The notes under the pieces: model-generated | The model's database searches: none | The model's input: only the letters and a program-made list of their open reading frames with translations | Told to the model about the DNA's origin: nothing | Program-made: the position numbers and the translations under genes | Part shown: piece by piece, positions 24,732-35,468 of the stretch | How the letters are laid out: every line of letters begins with the position of its first letter | How positions within the stretch are numbered: the stretch's first letter is position 1 | Origin: Campylobacter ureolyticus ACS-301-V-Sch3b | GTDB lineage: Bacteria; Campylobacterota; Campylobacteria; Campylobacterales; Campylobacteraceae | NCBI RefSeq assembly: GCF_000413435.1 | Contig: NZ_KE340328.1 | Span: 79,232 to 143,231 of the forward strand | Direction of reading: 5' to 3' | DNA: 64,000 bases

Positions 24732-27272
24732 TTAAGATAGTTTTTCCTTTATATATTTTAGACCAAATTTCAAAGCTTCTTTGCTTTTTGAGATATCTTT
24801 TCCACCAGCTGTTGCAAAGTCATCTCGTCCGCCACCATTTCCACCGACAATTAAAGCAGTTTGTTTTACTAAATCCCCAGCTTTTATAGGAGCATTTTTA
24901 ACTCCTGCACAAAGTGTGATTTTATCATCTTTGATATTTTCAAGTAAAACTACAACCTTTTCATATCTGTTTTTAAGCTCATCAATTTTAGTTTTTATAT
25001 CGCCATCAAACTTGCTAACTATGACGCTTACTCCATTTATATTATGAATTTCAAGCTCTTTATTGTTTGAAGTTTTTTTAAGTTCGTTTTTAAGCTCTTT
25101 TATCTCATTTTTAAGCTTATCAATGGCAATAAGTGGTTCGTTTGATTTAAGCTCTGAGTTTATTGTCTCTAACTCATCTCTTAAGTGGTTTGTGTAGTTT
25201 ATCACTTCTTTACTGCAAATTGCCTCTATTCTTCTAACTCCAGCACTTACACCACTTTCTTTTGTAATTAAAAATGCTCCAATTTCAGAACTGTTTTTTA
25301 CATGTGTTCCACCGCAAAGTTCTTTGCTAAAATCACCAAAGCTTAAAACTCTTACTTTACTTGCATATTTTTCTCCAAATAAAGCAATTGCACCACTTTT
25401 TTTAGCTTCACTTAGTTCTAGAATTTCAGTTTTAGCAGGAATAGCTTTTAAGATTTCAAAATTTACCAAATTTTCAACTTCTTTAATCTCTTCAAAACTC
25501 ATAGCTTTTGGATGAGTAAAATCAAATCTTAATCTACTTGCTTCTACGCTACTTCCAGCTTGAGATATATGATCTCCTAAAACTTTTCTTAATGCTGCGT
25601 GAAGTAGGTGAGTAGCACTGTGGTTTCTTTTTATCATCTCTCTTTCGTATCCAACAACGGCTTTTATTATTTGATTTGTTTTGAAATTCTCAGCTGCTTT
25701 GACAAAAGATAAATTTAGATCAAAAAATTTCTCAGTTTTTAAAACTTCACTTTTGCTAATAGTGCCCTTATCGCCGCATTGTCCGCCACTTGTTGCATAA
25801 AATGGAGTATTATCTAGCATTATCCAGCCATTTTCACCATTTTTAAGTTCATCTATTATTTTAAAATTTTCATCTAAAATAGCTAAAATTTTAGCTTCAC
25901 ATTCTATTTTTTCATAACCAACAAAATTATTTTTACCAAATTTTTCTAAAAGATTTTTAAAGTCACCTTCTGTTTTTGCCTTATCCCCACTTCCTTTCCA
26001 ACTAGCTTTTGAGCGGAGTTTTTGTTCTTTCATAAGTTCATCAAACTTAGCCTCATCAACTTTTAAATTTGACTCTCTTAGCATATCAGCAGTTAAATCA
26101 AGTGGAAAGCCATAAGTATCATAAAGTTTAAACGCAACTTCGCCACTAAAAATATCTTTTGTGTTTTTAAGCTCTTCATTAAATAGCTCAATTCCAGATG
26201 CTATTGTTGTATAAAATCTTTCTTCTTCAAGTTTTATAAGCTCTTTTACAAACTCTTTTTTATCATTTAAGTAAGAGTAGTGTGAACCCATAACTTCACA
26301 CACAATATCTACTAATTTATACATAAATGGCTCTTTTAACCCAAGTAAATATCCATGTCTTACAGCTCTTCTTAAAATCCTTCTTAAAACATATCCGCGA
26401 CCCTCTTTATCAAAGTTTGTGCCTTGAGCTAGTAAAAACACAGTTGATCTTATATGATCTGCGATAACTCTATAACTTGCTCCTTTGTCGTATTCGTATT
26501 TAACACCTACTAAACTCTCAATTTTTTTAATTATTGGCATAAAAAGTGAGCTATCAAAGTTGCTAAAAACTCCCTCTTTTATAGCAACAACCCTTTCAAG
26601 TCCCATTCCAGTATCAATGCTTGGTTTTGGAAGTTTTGATACATTTCCTTTTTCATCTTTTTCAAATTGCATGAAAACTAAATTCCAAATTTCCAAAAAC
26701 CTATCACCATCGCCACCCATATAATCTTCATCAGAGTGAAATTTCTCACTTCCTTGATCATAGAAAATTTCACTACATGGCCCACAAGGTCCAGTTTCTC
26801 CCATGGCCCAGAAGTTATCTTTATCTCCAAATTTATAAATTCTTTCTTTATCAATGTGAGTTTGCCAAATTTCATAAGCCTCATCATCACTTTCATGAAC
26901 TGTTACATAAAGCCTATCTTTAGGAAGTTTTAAAACCTCAGTTATAAACTCCCACGCATAAGAAATAGCTTCTTTTTTAAAGTACTCTCCAAAGCTAAAA
27001 TTTCCAAGCATTTCAAAAAAAGTATGATGTCTTGCGGTGTATCCGACATTATCAAGGTCATTGTGCTTTCCACCAGCTCTTATACAAGTTTGGCAACTTG
27101 TTCGAATTGGTGGAGTAGGGCGAGGAACTTTTCCTGTAAAAATATCTTTAAACGGAACCATTCCCGCGTTTGTAAAAAGTAATGAGTCATCATTTGGTAC
27201 TAACGCGGCACTTGGAACAACCTCATGCCCTTTGCTTTTAAAAAAATCTAAATATGCCTTTCTAACATCCAT
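24732..27272 (-). CDS. alaS: Alanyl-tRNA synthetase
   Basis: AlaS charges tRNA-Ala. The 846-residue enzyme shows the class II catalytic core in the first 400 residues ([29 protein letters not shown]), then the editing domain with zinc-binding [11 protein letters not shown] and [13 protein letters not shown], and a C-terminal glycine-rich domain ([15 protein letters not shown]) that contacts the tRNA elbow. It leads a run through the membrane protein, maf and pbpA. Confidence 0.98.
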   Translation of the reverse strand: MDVRKAYLDFFKSKGHEVVPSAALVPNDDSLLFTNAGMVPFKDIFTGKVPRPTPPIRTSCQTCIRAGGKHNDLDNVGYTARHHTFFEMLGNFSFGEYFKKEAISYAWEFITEVLKLPKDRLYVTVHESDDEAYEIWQTHIDKERIYKFGDKDNFWAMGETGPCGPCSEIFYDQGSEKFHSDEDYMGGDGDRFLEIWNLVFMQFEKDEKGNVSKLPKPSIDTGMGLERVVAIKEGVFSNFDSSLFMPIIKKIESLVGVKYEYDKGASYRVIADHIRSTVFLLAQGTNFDKEGRGYVLRRILRRAVRHGYLLGLKEPFMYKLVDIVCEVMGSHYSYLNDKKEFVKELIKLEEERFYTTIASGIELFNEELKNTKDIFSGEVAFKLYDTYGFPLDLTADMLRESNLKVDEAKFDELMKEQKLRSKASWKGSGDKAKTEGDFKNLLEKFGKNNFVGYEKIECEAKILAILDENFKIIDELKNGENGWIMLDNTPFYATSGGQCGDKGTISKSEVLKTEKFFDLNLSFVKAAENFKTNQIIKAVVGYEREMIKRNHSATHLLHAALRKVLGDHISQAGSSVEASRLRFDFTHPKAMSFEEIKEVENLVNFEILKAIPAKTEILELSEAKKSGAIALFGEKYASKVRVLSFGDFSKELCGGTHVKNSSEIGAFLITKESGVSAGVRRIEAICSKEVINYTNHLRDELETINSELKSNEPLIAIDKLKNEIKELKNELKKTSNNKELEIHNINGVSVIVSKFDGDIKTKIDELKNRYEKVVVLLENIKDDKITLCAGVKNAPIKAGDLVKQTALIVGGNGGGRDDFATAGGKDISKSKEALKFGLKYIKEKLS

Positions 27273-27446
27273 AAAATTTATCCTAACTTAATATAAAATT
27301 TTTAAAGCTCATTTTATCTAAAAATTATTAAATTTAAGCTTTTTGAGTTAAATTTGAAGTTTATTTAGCTAAATTTAAGGTTAGAAAACTAAATATTTAT
27401 TGAGTTAAGATATAATATATTTTAAACAAAAAACTCAAGGATTTTG

Positions 27447-28319
27447 ATGAAGAAAAAGATTTCGATAATTGGGCTTGGAAAAATCGGTAAAAAACATTTT
27501 AGCGAGCTTAGAAGATCTGATTATTTTGAACTTGTTGGAATCTGTGATAAGGATGAAAAGCTTGATAATTTTGCAAGATTTGAGTTTTTTAACGATATTG
27601 AAAATATGTTTGTAATTTCAAAGCCGCAAGCTGTAATAATAGCAACACCATCAAAAACACATAAAGAAATCATTTTAAAATCTATGAAGTATGTAAAAAA
27701 TATATTTGTTGAAAGTCCCTGTACTGAGAATTTAGAGCAAGTTAGAGAGATGCGCTATGCAGCAAATACAAGCCAAACAAAAATAGCTGTTGGATTTAAT
27801 GAAAGATTTAATCCTACTGTAATATCTCTTTTAAGGGAATTTAAAAAAGAAAATGAAGAAATATATTCTATTAGTATTATTAGATCTTGTGATTGTGGTG
27901 AAGATATAGATATAATAAACGATTTGCTTTTAAAAGATTTGGACTTAATAAGGTTTATTTTAAAAACTGAAATTAGTAATATTGATGTTAAAAAATCATC
28001 TTTTGAAAATAAAGAAGTTGTTTCATCAAATTTAAAAACTAAAAATGGAATTTTAGTTAATATAATTTCTGGATCTTTATATCCTATAGATAGAGTTTTT
28101 ATGGAAATTTCAGCTAAAAGTGGTGTTTATCTTGCTGATTTAGTAAATTTTACACTTCATAAAATTACAATGAATGGAAGAGTAAATTTAAGAGTTGAAA
28201 ATGAGGATTTTTCCATAAGAAATGAACATAAGTGTTTTTTAGATGTTTGCGAAAATAAAGAGTTTGGAAATTTAGCAAGTATGGAAGATGTGATAAAAAT
28301 AAGGGAGATTTTAAGATGA
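27447..28319 (+). CDS. Gfo/Idh/MocA-family oxidoreductase
   Basis: An NAD(P)-dependent sugar- or small-molecule oxidoreductase of the Gfo/Idh/MocA fold. The Rossmann loop is IGLGKIGKKHF near the N-terminus; ATPSKTHKEI and ESPCTENLEQ occupy the places where the family usually has ATP...H and EKP(L/F). The change from EKP to ESP removes the usual active-site lysine position, so catalytic activity is not certain. The ATG at 27447 follows AAGGA with five-base spacing and is preferred to a TTG three bases upstream. It overlaps hemH by four bases; a homologous pair exists in C. jejuni. Confidence 0.85.
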   Translation: MKKKISIIGLGKIGKKHFSELRRSDYFELVGICDKDEKLDNFARFEFFNDIENMFVISKPQAVIIATPSKTHKEIILKSMKYVKNIFVESPCTENLEQVREMRYAANTSQTKIAVGFNERFNPTVISLLREFKKENEEIYSISIIRSCDCGEDIDIINDLLLKDLDLIRFILKTEISNIDVKKSSFENKEVVSSNLKTKNGILVNIISGSLYPIDRVFMEISAKSGVYLADLVNFTLHKITMNGRVNLRVENEDFSIRNEHKCFLDVCENKEFGNLASMEDVIKIREILR

Positions 28320-29257
28320 AAAAAGTAGTTTTACTTCTAAATATGGGAGGACCAAATAATCTTGATGAGGTTAGTGTTTTTTTAAAAAATATGTTTAATG
28401 ATAAATATATTTTAAATATTAAAAATGAAAAACTAAGAGATAAAATTTCATCACTAATAGCGTTTTTAAGAAAAAAACCAGCAACTAAAAACTATGAATT
28501 AATTGGCGGAAAATCACCACTAGTTGATACTACAACTTCTTTGGTTGAAAAACTATCTAAAACAAAAGATTATGAGTTTGATTTTATTATGCGTTATACT
28601 CCGCCATTTGCAAAAGATGTGCTTGGAAAGTATAAAGGATATGATGAGATTGTGTTATTTCCTCTTTATCCACATCATTCTACTACAACTGTTGTTTCTA
28701 GTTTAGAGGATGCAAAAGATTGGATTAATAAGCTTAATATAAATGCAAATATAAAAATAATTGATGTATTTTTTAATGATTTGGAATATAATAAAATCAT
28801 AATTGAGTCAATAAAAAATGAAATTTATGGCATAAATGAAAATGAAGTTTCTGATATAACTTTGATTTTTTCAGCTCATTCTTTGCCAGAAAGCATTATA
28901 AAAAATGGTGATTTATATGAAAGAAATGTCAAAGCTCATATTGATATTTTGTCAAATTTGATTAAAAAAGAGGGCATTAACTTTAAAGATATAAAGCTGG
29001 CTTATCAATCTCGCCTTGGACCAGTAAAGTGGCTTGAGCCAAATTTGAGTTTTATTTTGCCACTTTGTGTTTCAAAAAAAGCTTTGATTTATCCACTTTC
29101 ATTTTGTATTGATAACTCAGAAACTATTTGTGAGCTTGATATAGAGTATAGAAAAATAGCAAATAAAAATGGCTTTAAATACTACAGAGTTTGTAAATGT
29201 CCAAACGATAGTGATGAATTTGTAAATTTCATAGCAAATAAAGTGCAAAATTTATAA
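28316..29257 (+). CDS. hemH: Ferrochelatase
   Basis: HemH inserts ferrous iron into protoporphyrin IX, the last step of protoheme synthesis. The 313-residue protein begins with the canonical VLLLNMGGPNNLDEV, and has MRYTPPF, LYPHHSTTTV and the metal-chelating FSAHSLPES with the essential histidine. LAYQSRLGPVKWLEP matches the conserved C-terminal segment. No C-terminal iron-sulfur cysteine set is evident. Heme from this enzyme would supply the multiheme cytochromes encoded 7 kb downstream. Confidence 0.95.
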   Translation: MKKVVLLLNMGGPNNLDEVSVFLKNMFNDKYILNIKNEKLRDKISSLIAFLRKKPATKNYELIGGKSPLVDTTTSLVEKLSKTKDYEFDFIMRYTPPFAKDVLGKYKGYDEIVLFPLYPHHSTTTVVSSLEDAKDWINKLNINANIKIIDVFFNDLEYNKIIIESIKNEIYGINENEVSDITLIFSAHSLPESIIKNGDLYERNVKAHIDILSNLIKKEGINFKDIKLAYQSRLGPVKWLEPNLSFILPLCVSKKALIYPLSFCIDNSETICELDIEYRKIANKNGFKYYRVCKCPNDSDEFVNFIANKVQNL

Positions 29258-29280
29258 GGTAAATTTCTAAATTTGCCTTA
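29255..29280. terminator. Bidirectional hairpin between hemH and ftsI
   Basis: An inverted repeat (TAAGGTAAATTT at 29255-29266, AAATTTGCCTTA at 29269-29280) with one G-U pair spans both stop codons of the convergent genes. Confidence 0.55.
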
Positions 29281-31089
29281 GTCTTTAATGCTATTTAAAA
29301 TTTCGTGATCAATTTCTTCAAAATTTTCATCTTTAAAAGGCTTTAAATAATTATCTTTTATAAGCAGATCAATTATTTCTTTAAAAACAGGAAGTGCATT
29401 TTGTGCTGCGTAGTAACTTCCTTTTTTAGGCTCTCTTACTAAAACACCTATTGTATAACTTACATTACTATCATTTGCAAAACCAAAAAATGAGCTGTTA
29501 TAAAGCCTTGTGTATTCGCCTTTTTGGGCTATTCTTGCAGTTCCTGTTTTGCCACCAATAACAAGTCCTTTTGTTATTGCCTTTCTTCCAGTGCCTTTAT
29601 TTACAGTTTCTATTAATATATGTTTTATAGCATCAGCTGTTTTTTTAGAAATTATCTCTTTTTTAAAAGGTTCATTTAAATTATAAATTTTTCCATCTTT
29701 TTGCAGGTATTTTACAACTCTTGGAGTTATCATAACGCCATCATTATTATAAATAGCAAAAGCATTTAGAATTTGCATAAAAGTTGCTTGTAAACCATAT
29801 CCATAACTAATAGTTGCTTTAATTGAATTGTTTTGTAGCATATTTAAAGTTGGTATATTTCCAGCTTGCTCATAAGGCATATCAATACCTGTTTTATTAG
29901 ATAAATTATATTTTAAAAGCCCTTCGAAAAGCTTTATATTATCTAGTTTTGAAGTGATTTCTATCATTCCTATATTTGATGATTTTACAACTACATCTGT
30001 TGCGCTTAGACTTTTTTGTGGGTTTGTGTCTTTTATAATTCTCGAGCCAAGCTTGTATGAGCCATTATGTGTGTTTATAATATCATTTAAGCCAACTTTA
30101 TTATTTTCATATACAATTGAAAAAATTATTGGCTTTATTACTGAACCTGGCTCATAAGGATATTCAGTAGCAGTTAAGTTTAAAGCATCATAATCTTTTC
30201 TTGTTATATTTGATGGATTATAACGCATAGATGTTGCAAGAGTTAAAATTTCTCCAGTTTTTGAGTTCATAATAGCTGCTACAATTTCAGTTGCATCGTA
30301 TTTTAAAGCATTTTTGCTTAGTAAAAGTTCAATTTCTTTTTGAAGCTTTAAAGGGATATTTAAAACAGCATCATAGCCATCTTCTCTAATTGATTTTATG
30401 GAGTTTTTTTCAATTATTATATTGTTTCCTATATCTCTTGGGCCTTTTAAAATTTGATCTTTTGTGGCAAAAAGATAGTAATCATAAAATTTTTCAACAC
30501 CCTTTACACCTCTTGCTCTTGTTATATCATCGACTTCAACTTTTTTTATATATCCTAAAAACGGACTCATGCTATCATCTGCTAGATAGCGCCTGTTTTC
30601 TCCACTTTCTATTATGCTCATTCCAATTGGTGGGTGAAGTTTTTCATCTTTTGTCATAAAAGAGATAAAAACTTTTTTTTGGTTTAATGTATGAGCAAGT
30701 TCTTTTAGATGAGTTGCTATTTTTGGATTGATTTTGTAAGATAAAACTACTCTTCCTTTAGTGTTTTGAATCAATTTTTTAACTCTTTTTGGGTCATCAT
30801 CTGTATAAATAGTATAAAGCTTTACAAAAAGATCAAGCTTGTCTTTATTTATACTTCTTGTATCAATTTCAACTTTATAAAGCTTTTGTGATCTTGCTAC
30901 TTTATAGCCATCAAGTGAGATTATACTTCCTCTTACTGCACTAGTTTTATCGCTACTTTGAAGTTTTGGTAAATTTCTTTGTGAGCTTGACCAATAAAAT
31001 ACAATTGTTAAAAAAATTAAAAGTATTGCAGGAGTAAGTAAAAATTTAATTATCCAGCTACTTAATTTATTGTCTTTTTTTCTTTGCAT
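29278..31089 (-). CDS. ftsI: Class B penicillin-binding protein, FtsI-type septal transpeptidase
   Basis: A division-type transpeptidase that cross-links septal peptidoglycan. One N-terminal membrane span (about residues 13-33) precedes the non-catalytic pedestal domain with VRGSIISLDG (53-62). The transpeptidase has the active-site SVIK (317-320, counted from a start three bases further upstream), SSN at 371-373 and the GGKTGTAR motif. No glycosyltransferase domain is present. The ATG at 31089 follows AGGGA. FtsI is favoured over the elongation-type PBP2 by length (603) and the domain pattern. It follows aat in the same orientation. Confidence 0.85.
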   Translation of the reverse strand: MQRKKDNKLSSWIIKFLLTPAILLIFLTIVFYWSSSQRNLPKLQSSDKTSAVRGSIISLDGYKVARSQKLYKVEIDTRSINKDKLDLFVKLYTIYTDDDPKRVKKLIQNTKGRVVLSYKINPKIATHLKELAHTLNQKKVFISFMTKDEKLHPPIGMSIIESGENRRYLADDSMSPFLGYIKKVEVDDITRARGVKGVEKFYDYYLFATKDQILKGPRDIGNNIIIEKNSIKSIREDGYDAVLNIPLKLQKEIELLLSKNALKYDATEIVAAIMNSKTGEILTLATSMRYNPSNITRKDYDALNLTATEYPYEPGSVIKPIIFSIVYENNKVGLNDIINTHNGSYKLGSRIIKDTNPQKSLSATDVVVKSSNIGMIEITSKLDNIKLFEGLLKYNLSNKTGIDMPYEQAGNIPTLNMLQNNSIKATISYGYGLQATFMQILNAFAIYNNDGVMITPRVVKYLQKDGKIYNLNEPFKKEIISKKTADAIKHILIETVNKGTGRKAITKGLVIGGKTGTARIAQKGEYTRLYNSSFFGFANDSNVSYTIGVLVREPKKGSYYAAQNALPVFKEIIDLLIKDNYLKPFKDENFEEIDHEILNSIKD

Positions 31090-31138
31090 CAAATTTCCCT
31101 AGATTAAAACTATAATTATATAAATTTAAACTTAGTTT

Positions 31139-31801
31139 TTAGTTATAAAAAGGTTTAAATTTTTTAAAATCCAAATTAGTGTTTTCATCTATAAGTTTAT
31201 AGTAAATTGTTAAAAACTCTTTTTGAGAAATTTCTTTTGCGCCCATAAATTTAAGATGAGGATTTATAACTTGAGCATCAATTAAAAAACCATATTTTTC
31301 AAGATTTTTACCTAAATTTATCAAAGCCACTTTTGAGGCTTCTTTTTTTATGCTAACCATGCTTTCTCCACAAAAAACTTTACCAAAAATAAGCCCATAA
31401 AGCCCTCCTATTAATTCATTTTCAAAATAAACTTCAACACTGTGAGCTATGCCTAAATTTGCAAGTTTTATATATGCTTTTAACATTTCATCGTTTAGCC
31501 AAGTTTCATTTTTATCTCTTGATTTATAACATAAATTTATTAAAGATGTAAAGTCATGGTCAAATTTAACTTCATATTTTTTTAAAAATGGTTTTGTTGA
31601 TTTATGTAGTTTTATTTCATCTGGAAAAAATATAGCTCTTTTTTGCGGAGAGTGCCAAATTATCGGATCTCCTGGCATAAACCAAGGAAAATATCCACTT
31701 TTATAAGCTGTTATTATTGTATTTGGTTTCAAATCCCCACCAATGCAAAAAGATGCCTCTTTTGGAAGCATGGCAGGGTTTGGAAAAATATATTGTTTCA
31801 T
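31139..31801 (-). CDS. aat: Leucyl/phenylalanyl-tRNA-protein transferase
   Basis: Aat attaches Leu or Phe from charged tRNA to proteins with N-terminal Lys or Arg, creating N-degrons read by ClpS for ClpAP. The 220-residue sequence has the family hallmarks YFPWFMPGDPIIWHSP, FKHSTKPF-like and the GGLYGLIFGKVFCGESMVS core. ClpS and ClpA are encoded in this window at 41.7-44.2 kb, so the three parts of the N-end rule pathway are within 13 kb. Confidence 0.95.
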   Translation of the reverse strand: MKQYIFPNPAMLPKEASFCIGGDLKPNTIITAYKSGYFPWFMPGDPIIWHSPQKRAIFFPDEIKLHKSTKPFLKKYEVKFDHDFTSLINLCYKSRDKNETWLNDEMLKAYIKLANLGIAHSVEVYFENELIGGLYGLIFGKVFCGESMVSIKKEASKVALINLGKNLEKYGFLIDAQVINPHLKFMGAKEISQKEFLTIYYKLIDENTNLDFKKFKPFYN

Positions 31802-31835
31802 ATTTTAATTAAAAGGACAAAAAGTCCTTTTAAAT

Positions 31836-34800
31836 TTAAAGTTTTTGTGCATCTTTTCGCTTAAAGTATGCAAGAGTTGCTAAAATAACCATAACAAGCA
31901 TACTTACCCAGATTGATTTTGGAACTGGTATTGATTCTCCACTAGCGTAGCTATGAAGTCCTGAAAGGTAAAAATTTACTCCAAAATATGTCATCATTAC
32001 GCTCCAAAACGCAAACATTGAAGCTACTGCAAACCAATATTGTGAGTTTGCACCTTTTAATAATCTCATGTGAATTACTGCTGAGTATATTAAAATAGTT
32101 ATTAGTGACCAAGTTTCTTTACTATCCCAACCCCAATATCTTCCCCAACTCTCATTTGCCCAAACTCCACCTAGGAAGTTTCCAGCTGTAAGTAAGCAAA
32201 GTCCAAAAATTAAGCTCATTTCATTTATTCTAGTTGCTTCTAAGATATTTCTTGCAAGCTCATTGTCATTACCAGGTTTTTTAATGATAAATAAAAATAG
32301 ACAAAACATTGCTAAAAGCATACTTAGTCCAAAAAATCCGTAACTTGCGGTTATAACTGAAACATGTATTGTAAGCCAATATGAGTTTAAAACTGGAACT
32401 AAAGTAGTAATTTGTGGATCTATGTGACTAAGATGAGCTACAAAAAGCGTAATTCCTGCCATTATTGATGTTAATGAAAGAGAAATTGCCGAGGTTCTTG
32501 AAAAAATTATGCCACTAAAAGACAGAGCCCAAGCTATATAAACTAGTGATTCATAAGTATTGGACCAAGGCGCGTGGCCTGAGATATACCACCTAAGACC
32601 AAGACCTGTTGTGTGAAGTAAAAAAGCTATGATATTTACTAAATAAACTGCCTTAAAGGCAAAGTTCATATTTAAATTTGGACTCATCATTCTTAAAAAT
32701 ACAAAGATTAAAAGTGCAAAGCCACCAAGCAAATAAACAGGCATTAATCTTTTAAAAATATCAAGATCGTTAAATAAAACTTCAAATTTAAGCTTGTTGT
32801 ATGATGGAACTACCTTTGCTCCTATTTTGTTTTGATATTTTTTTATAAGATCAAGTGCTTTATTAGCCTCACTCCAATTACCGCTTTTTTGAGCATCAAG
32901 AACTGACATTGTGTAGTTTTGAAGAACCATTTTAGCTCTTTTTTCTTCTGCTGCACTAAAATTTGTCATAACTCCGTAAGCTGCATACCAAGTGTGATTA
33001 GGATCATTTTCTTTTGGAATTATTTTAAAGATTGATTTCATTAAAGTTGCATAGTAGATATTAAATCTTTCGTCAACTTTTATAACTTCTTTATCAAATT
33101 TTGTTCTTGTGTTTGGAGCTTTTCTATTTGTTTGTTCTGAAATAAGACCAAGTTTATAGTATGATTTTCCATTTTCATCAGTACCAAAAAAATCTTCAAA
33201 CGAAGCATGAGTTTCATTTGGCTTTAGACCAAGAATTTTTTTAAGCTCATCATCGCCTATTTTTACAAATTTAGTATGTTGCCAACTTTCAGGATTCATA
33301 GTTATTGAAAGCATAGTTTGAACGGCATTCATTCCTTCAAAGCTTTTACCTTTATAAACTTTGCGTAAAATTTCATTTGCCATTGTATCAAATGGCTCCA
33401 TTCTTCCATCAAATCCTTGCACTACTAAAGTAGCAGCTTTTTTGGCGTGTTCTTTATCTATATTTGGTATATTATTTGCTTTTAAGTTATTTGCTGTAAA
33501 AAAGCTAAAAAATGCAACTAAGATAAGACTTAATGCTTTTTTATTTACATTATTATTTTCTTTTTTAACAGTTTTTCTATCTCTTGAACTACTTTTATCT
33601 ATAAGTCTTGCAAGCTCTAAAAATCTTGAGTTTTTGTTAAAGAAATTTAAAAACATTCCAAGCATTAAAAGAAAATATCCAATATAAGTAGGAATTTTAC
33701 CAGGGTCTTTGTTAACTGATAAAATAGTTCCTTTTTCATCTAAATCATAAGAGCTTTGGAAAAACCTAAATCCACCATAATCCAAAACGTGGTTCATATA
33801 AATTTCATAATCCATTTTAAAATCTCCATCTTCTACTACAACCTCACTGCTATATCCAGAAGGCGAATTTGAACCTGGATATCTATCAAGCTTAAAATCT
33901 TTTAGATAAATACTAAAAGGAAGTTCAATCATTTTTGGAGACCAAGCAAATTTAAACTCTTTCCCTCCAACTGTATAGATTCTTGCAAAATCCCCGAAAA
34001 AGGCAAAAACCTCTTTTGTTTCACCATTATATGTCAAATCACCAATTATGGCATTATTTCCTTTTTGAGTCATTGGAACTGATTTAACTCCAAGTTTTGC
34101 TTTTGCAAGCATTGTTGTTGGGGCGAAATTTACACCATCAATTGTGTATAATCTGTGTTTATTAAAATCAATTTCTGTATTTTTTTCAAGTTTTCCATCA
34201 GTATTATCAGACATTTGAAAGTATTTTATATCTTGATTTGTTTGCATATAAAATTTGCCATCATCTTTTAAGTAAATTTTTATAAAATTATGCTGTTTTG
34301 ACTCATTGTTAAAAGTAATATCTAAATCACCAATTGGTAAAATATCTCCACTATTTAAAGTAATTTTTCTTTTATTTTTATCATCTGAAAAAAGAATCTC
34401 TACAATAGGCTTGCCATCATCTGCTTTTATCCAGCCTAAGTCCCCATTTAAAACTAGTTCTTTATATTTAAATACAGCATCTTTTTTTCCTAAATCAAGC
34501 TTCATATCAAAGCTATTTTTCTCATCTGTTGCTATATATCTATTTACATCTTTTGAGATAGTTTTACCTTTTTCATCTTCACTAATGAGTTGGATGTAAA
34601 CTTCCCTTGTTGAGACTAAATTTGTTTTTGTATGCTCTCTTATGTGCATTGAGCCTTCTTTGCCGAAGTAGTGAGTTATCGTTGCACCTACAAAAATTAC
34701 AATAAAACTAAAATGAAATAAAAAGCCAGGTAGCTTTTTAAGTCCATAAATTTTGTATTTAATCATATTGTAAATTAAATTTATAGTAAGTAAAAGCATT

Positions 34801-34958
34801 ATAAGACCAAACCAATTACTTCTATATATAAATGCAAACGCAGCATCCGTTCCTTTTACACTCTCAACTATTGTAGCCACAGCACAGGCAAAGGCAAATA
34901 TTAAAAGTAGAGCATTCATTGCCCTAATACTTAAAAGTCCGCGCAAAAATTTTCCCAT
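31836..34958 (-). CDS. ccsBA: Fused cytochrome c biogenesis protein CcsBA (system II heme synthetase)
   Basis: System II synthetases export heme and attach it to CXXCH motifs of apocytochromes outside the membrane. The 1040-residue protein is the ResB-ResC fusion: about residues 1-450 are CcsB/ResB-like with membrane spans and a large periplasmic domain, a second periplasmic segment lies at about 490-740, and 750-1040 are CcsA/ResC-like with the heme-handling WWD-type motif (WGRYWGWDSKETW) flanked by conserved histidines. Campylobacter uses such fusions generally. Position next to the MccA-type gene makes this copy a candidate synthetase for its CX17CH site, but it may simply be the general enzyme. 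Confidence 0.93.
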   Translation of the reverse strand: MGKFLRGLLSIRAMNALLLIFAFACAVATIVESVKGTDAAFAFIYRSNWFGLIMLLLTINLIYNMIKYKIYGLKKLPGFLFHFSFIVIFVGATITHYFGKEGSMHIREHTKTNLVSTREVYIQLISEDEKGKTISKDVNRYIATDEKNSFDMKLDLGKKDAVFKYKELVLNGDLGWIKADDGKPIVEILFSDDKNKRKITLNSGDILPIGDLDITFNNESKQHNFIKIYLKDDGKFYMQTNQDIKYFQMSDNTDGKLEKNTEIDFNKHRLYTIDGVNFAPTTMLAKAKLGVKSVPMTQKGNNAIIGDLTYNGETKEVFAFFGDFARIYTVGGKEFKFAWSPKMIELPFSIYLKDFKLDRYPGSNSPSGYSSEVVVEDGDFKMDYEIYMNHVLDYGGFRFFQSSYDLDEKGTILSVNKDPGKIPTYIGYFLLMLGMFLNFFNKNSRFLELARLIDKSSSRDRKTVKKENNNVNKKALSLILVAFFSFFTANNLKANNIPNIDKEHAKKAATLVVQGFDGRMEPFDTMANEILRKVYKGKSFEGMNAVQTMLSITMNPESWQHTKFVKIGDDELKKILGLKPNETHASFEDFFGTDENGKSYYKLGLISEQTNRKAPNTRTKFDKEVIKVDERFNIYYATLMKSIFKIIPKENDPNHTWYAAYGVMTNFSAAEEKRAKMVLQNYTMSVLDAQKSGNWSEANKALDLIKKYQNKIGAKVVPSYNKLKFEVLFNDLDIFKRLMPVYLLGGFALLIFVFLRMMSPNLNMNFAFKAVYLVNIIAFLLHTTGLGLRWYISGHAPWSNTYESLVYIAWALSFSGIIFSRTSAISLSLTSIMAGITLFVAHLSHIDPQITTLVPVLNSYWLTIHVSVITASYGFFGLSMLLAMFCLFLFIIKKPGNDNELARNILEATRINEMSLIFGLCLLTAGNFLGGVWANESWGRYWGWDSKETWSLITILIYSAVIHMRLLKGANSQYWFAVASMFAFWSVMMTYFGVNFYLSGLHSYASGESIPVPKSIWVSMLVMVILATLAYFKRKDAQKL

Positions 34959-35039
34959 ATATCTTCCTTTAAGATTTTAAAATAAGCATAGATTTTATTG
35001 TAGAATTTATAACATTTGACATATAAATTTTAAACTTTA

Positions 35040-35468
35040 TTATTTAACCCTAACAGGCATAAATAAAAAGTCATAAATTCTCCATTTCGCATCTATCATA
35101 TGCAACACTATGTTTTTTTCAAAAATATGATTTTGTTTTTTGTAATTTGATGTAAGTTTTACAACTGCAATTGTAGGACTACTTTGATCTTTTAAATAAT
35201 CAAATTTAAGCTCAACAACATCATCATTTCTCTTATAGTCATAATCTATATAAAAAAGATCTTTTCCGCCATTTTTTTCTTTAAATTTATCCATATAATC
35301 AAGATTGTTTTTTGGTGCTAAGAGTTTTTCAGCTTCAGTTATTTTACCTTCTTCACACAACAGTATAAAATTATATACAACATCAACAGGGTCTTCTTCA
35401 TTTATTTTTTTAGAACATCCTGTTATAAATAAAAAAACAAATAGAGCTAAAATGAGTTTTTTATACAT
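35040..35468 (-). CDS. Predicted lipoprotein with DUF4878/NTF2-like fold
   Basis: The 142-residue product has a signal peptide ending in the lipobox FITGC, so it is predicted to be lipid-anchored. The mature part (VDVVYNFILLCEEGKITEAEKLL, then beta strands ending in WRIYDFLFMPV) resembles the small cystatin- or NTF2-like lipoproteins of the DUF4878 type. An AAAAGGAT ribosome site precedes the ATG. It lies 81 bases upstream of ccsBA on the same strand and divergently to mccA. The function is unknown. Confidence 0.75.
   Translation of the reverse strand: MYKKLILALFVFLFITGCSKKINEEDPVDVVYNFILLCEEGKITEAEKLLAPKNNLDYMDKFKEKNGGKDLFYIDYDYKRNDDVVELKFDYLKDQSSPTIAVVKLTSNYKKQNHIFEKNIVLHMIDAKWRIYDFLFMPVRVK

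Noticed and set aside
27447..28319. Gfo/Idh/MocA gene as a pseudogene because of its altered EKP motif
   Set aside because: The frame is full length and coupled to hemH; only the motif is atypical.
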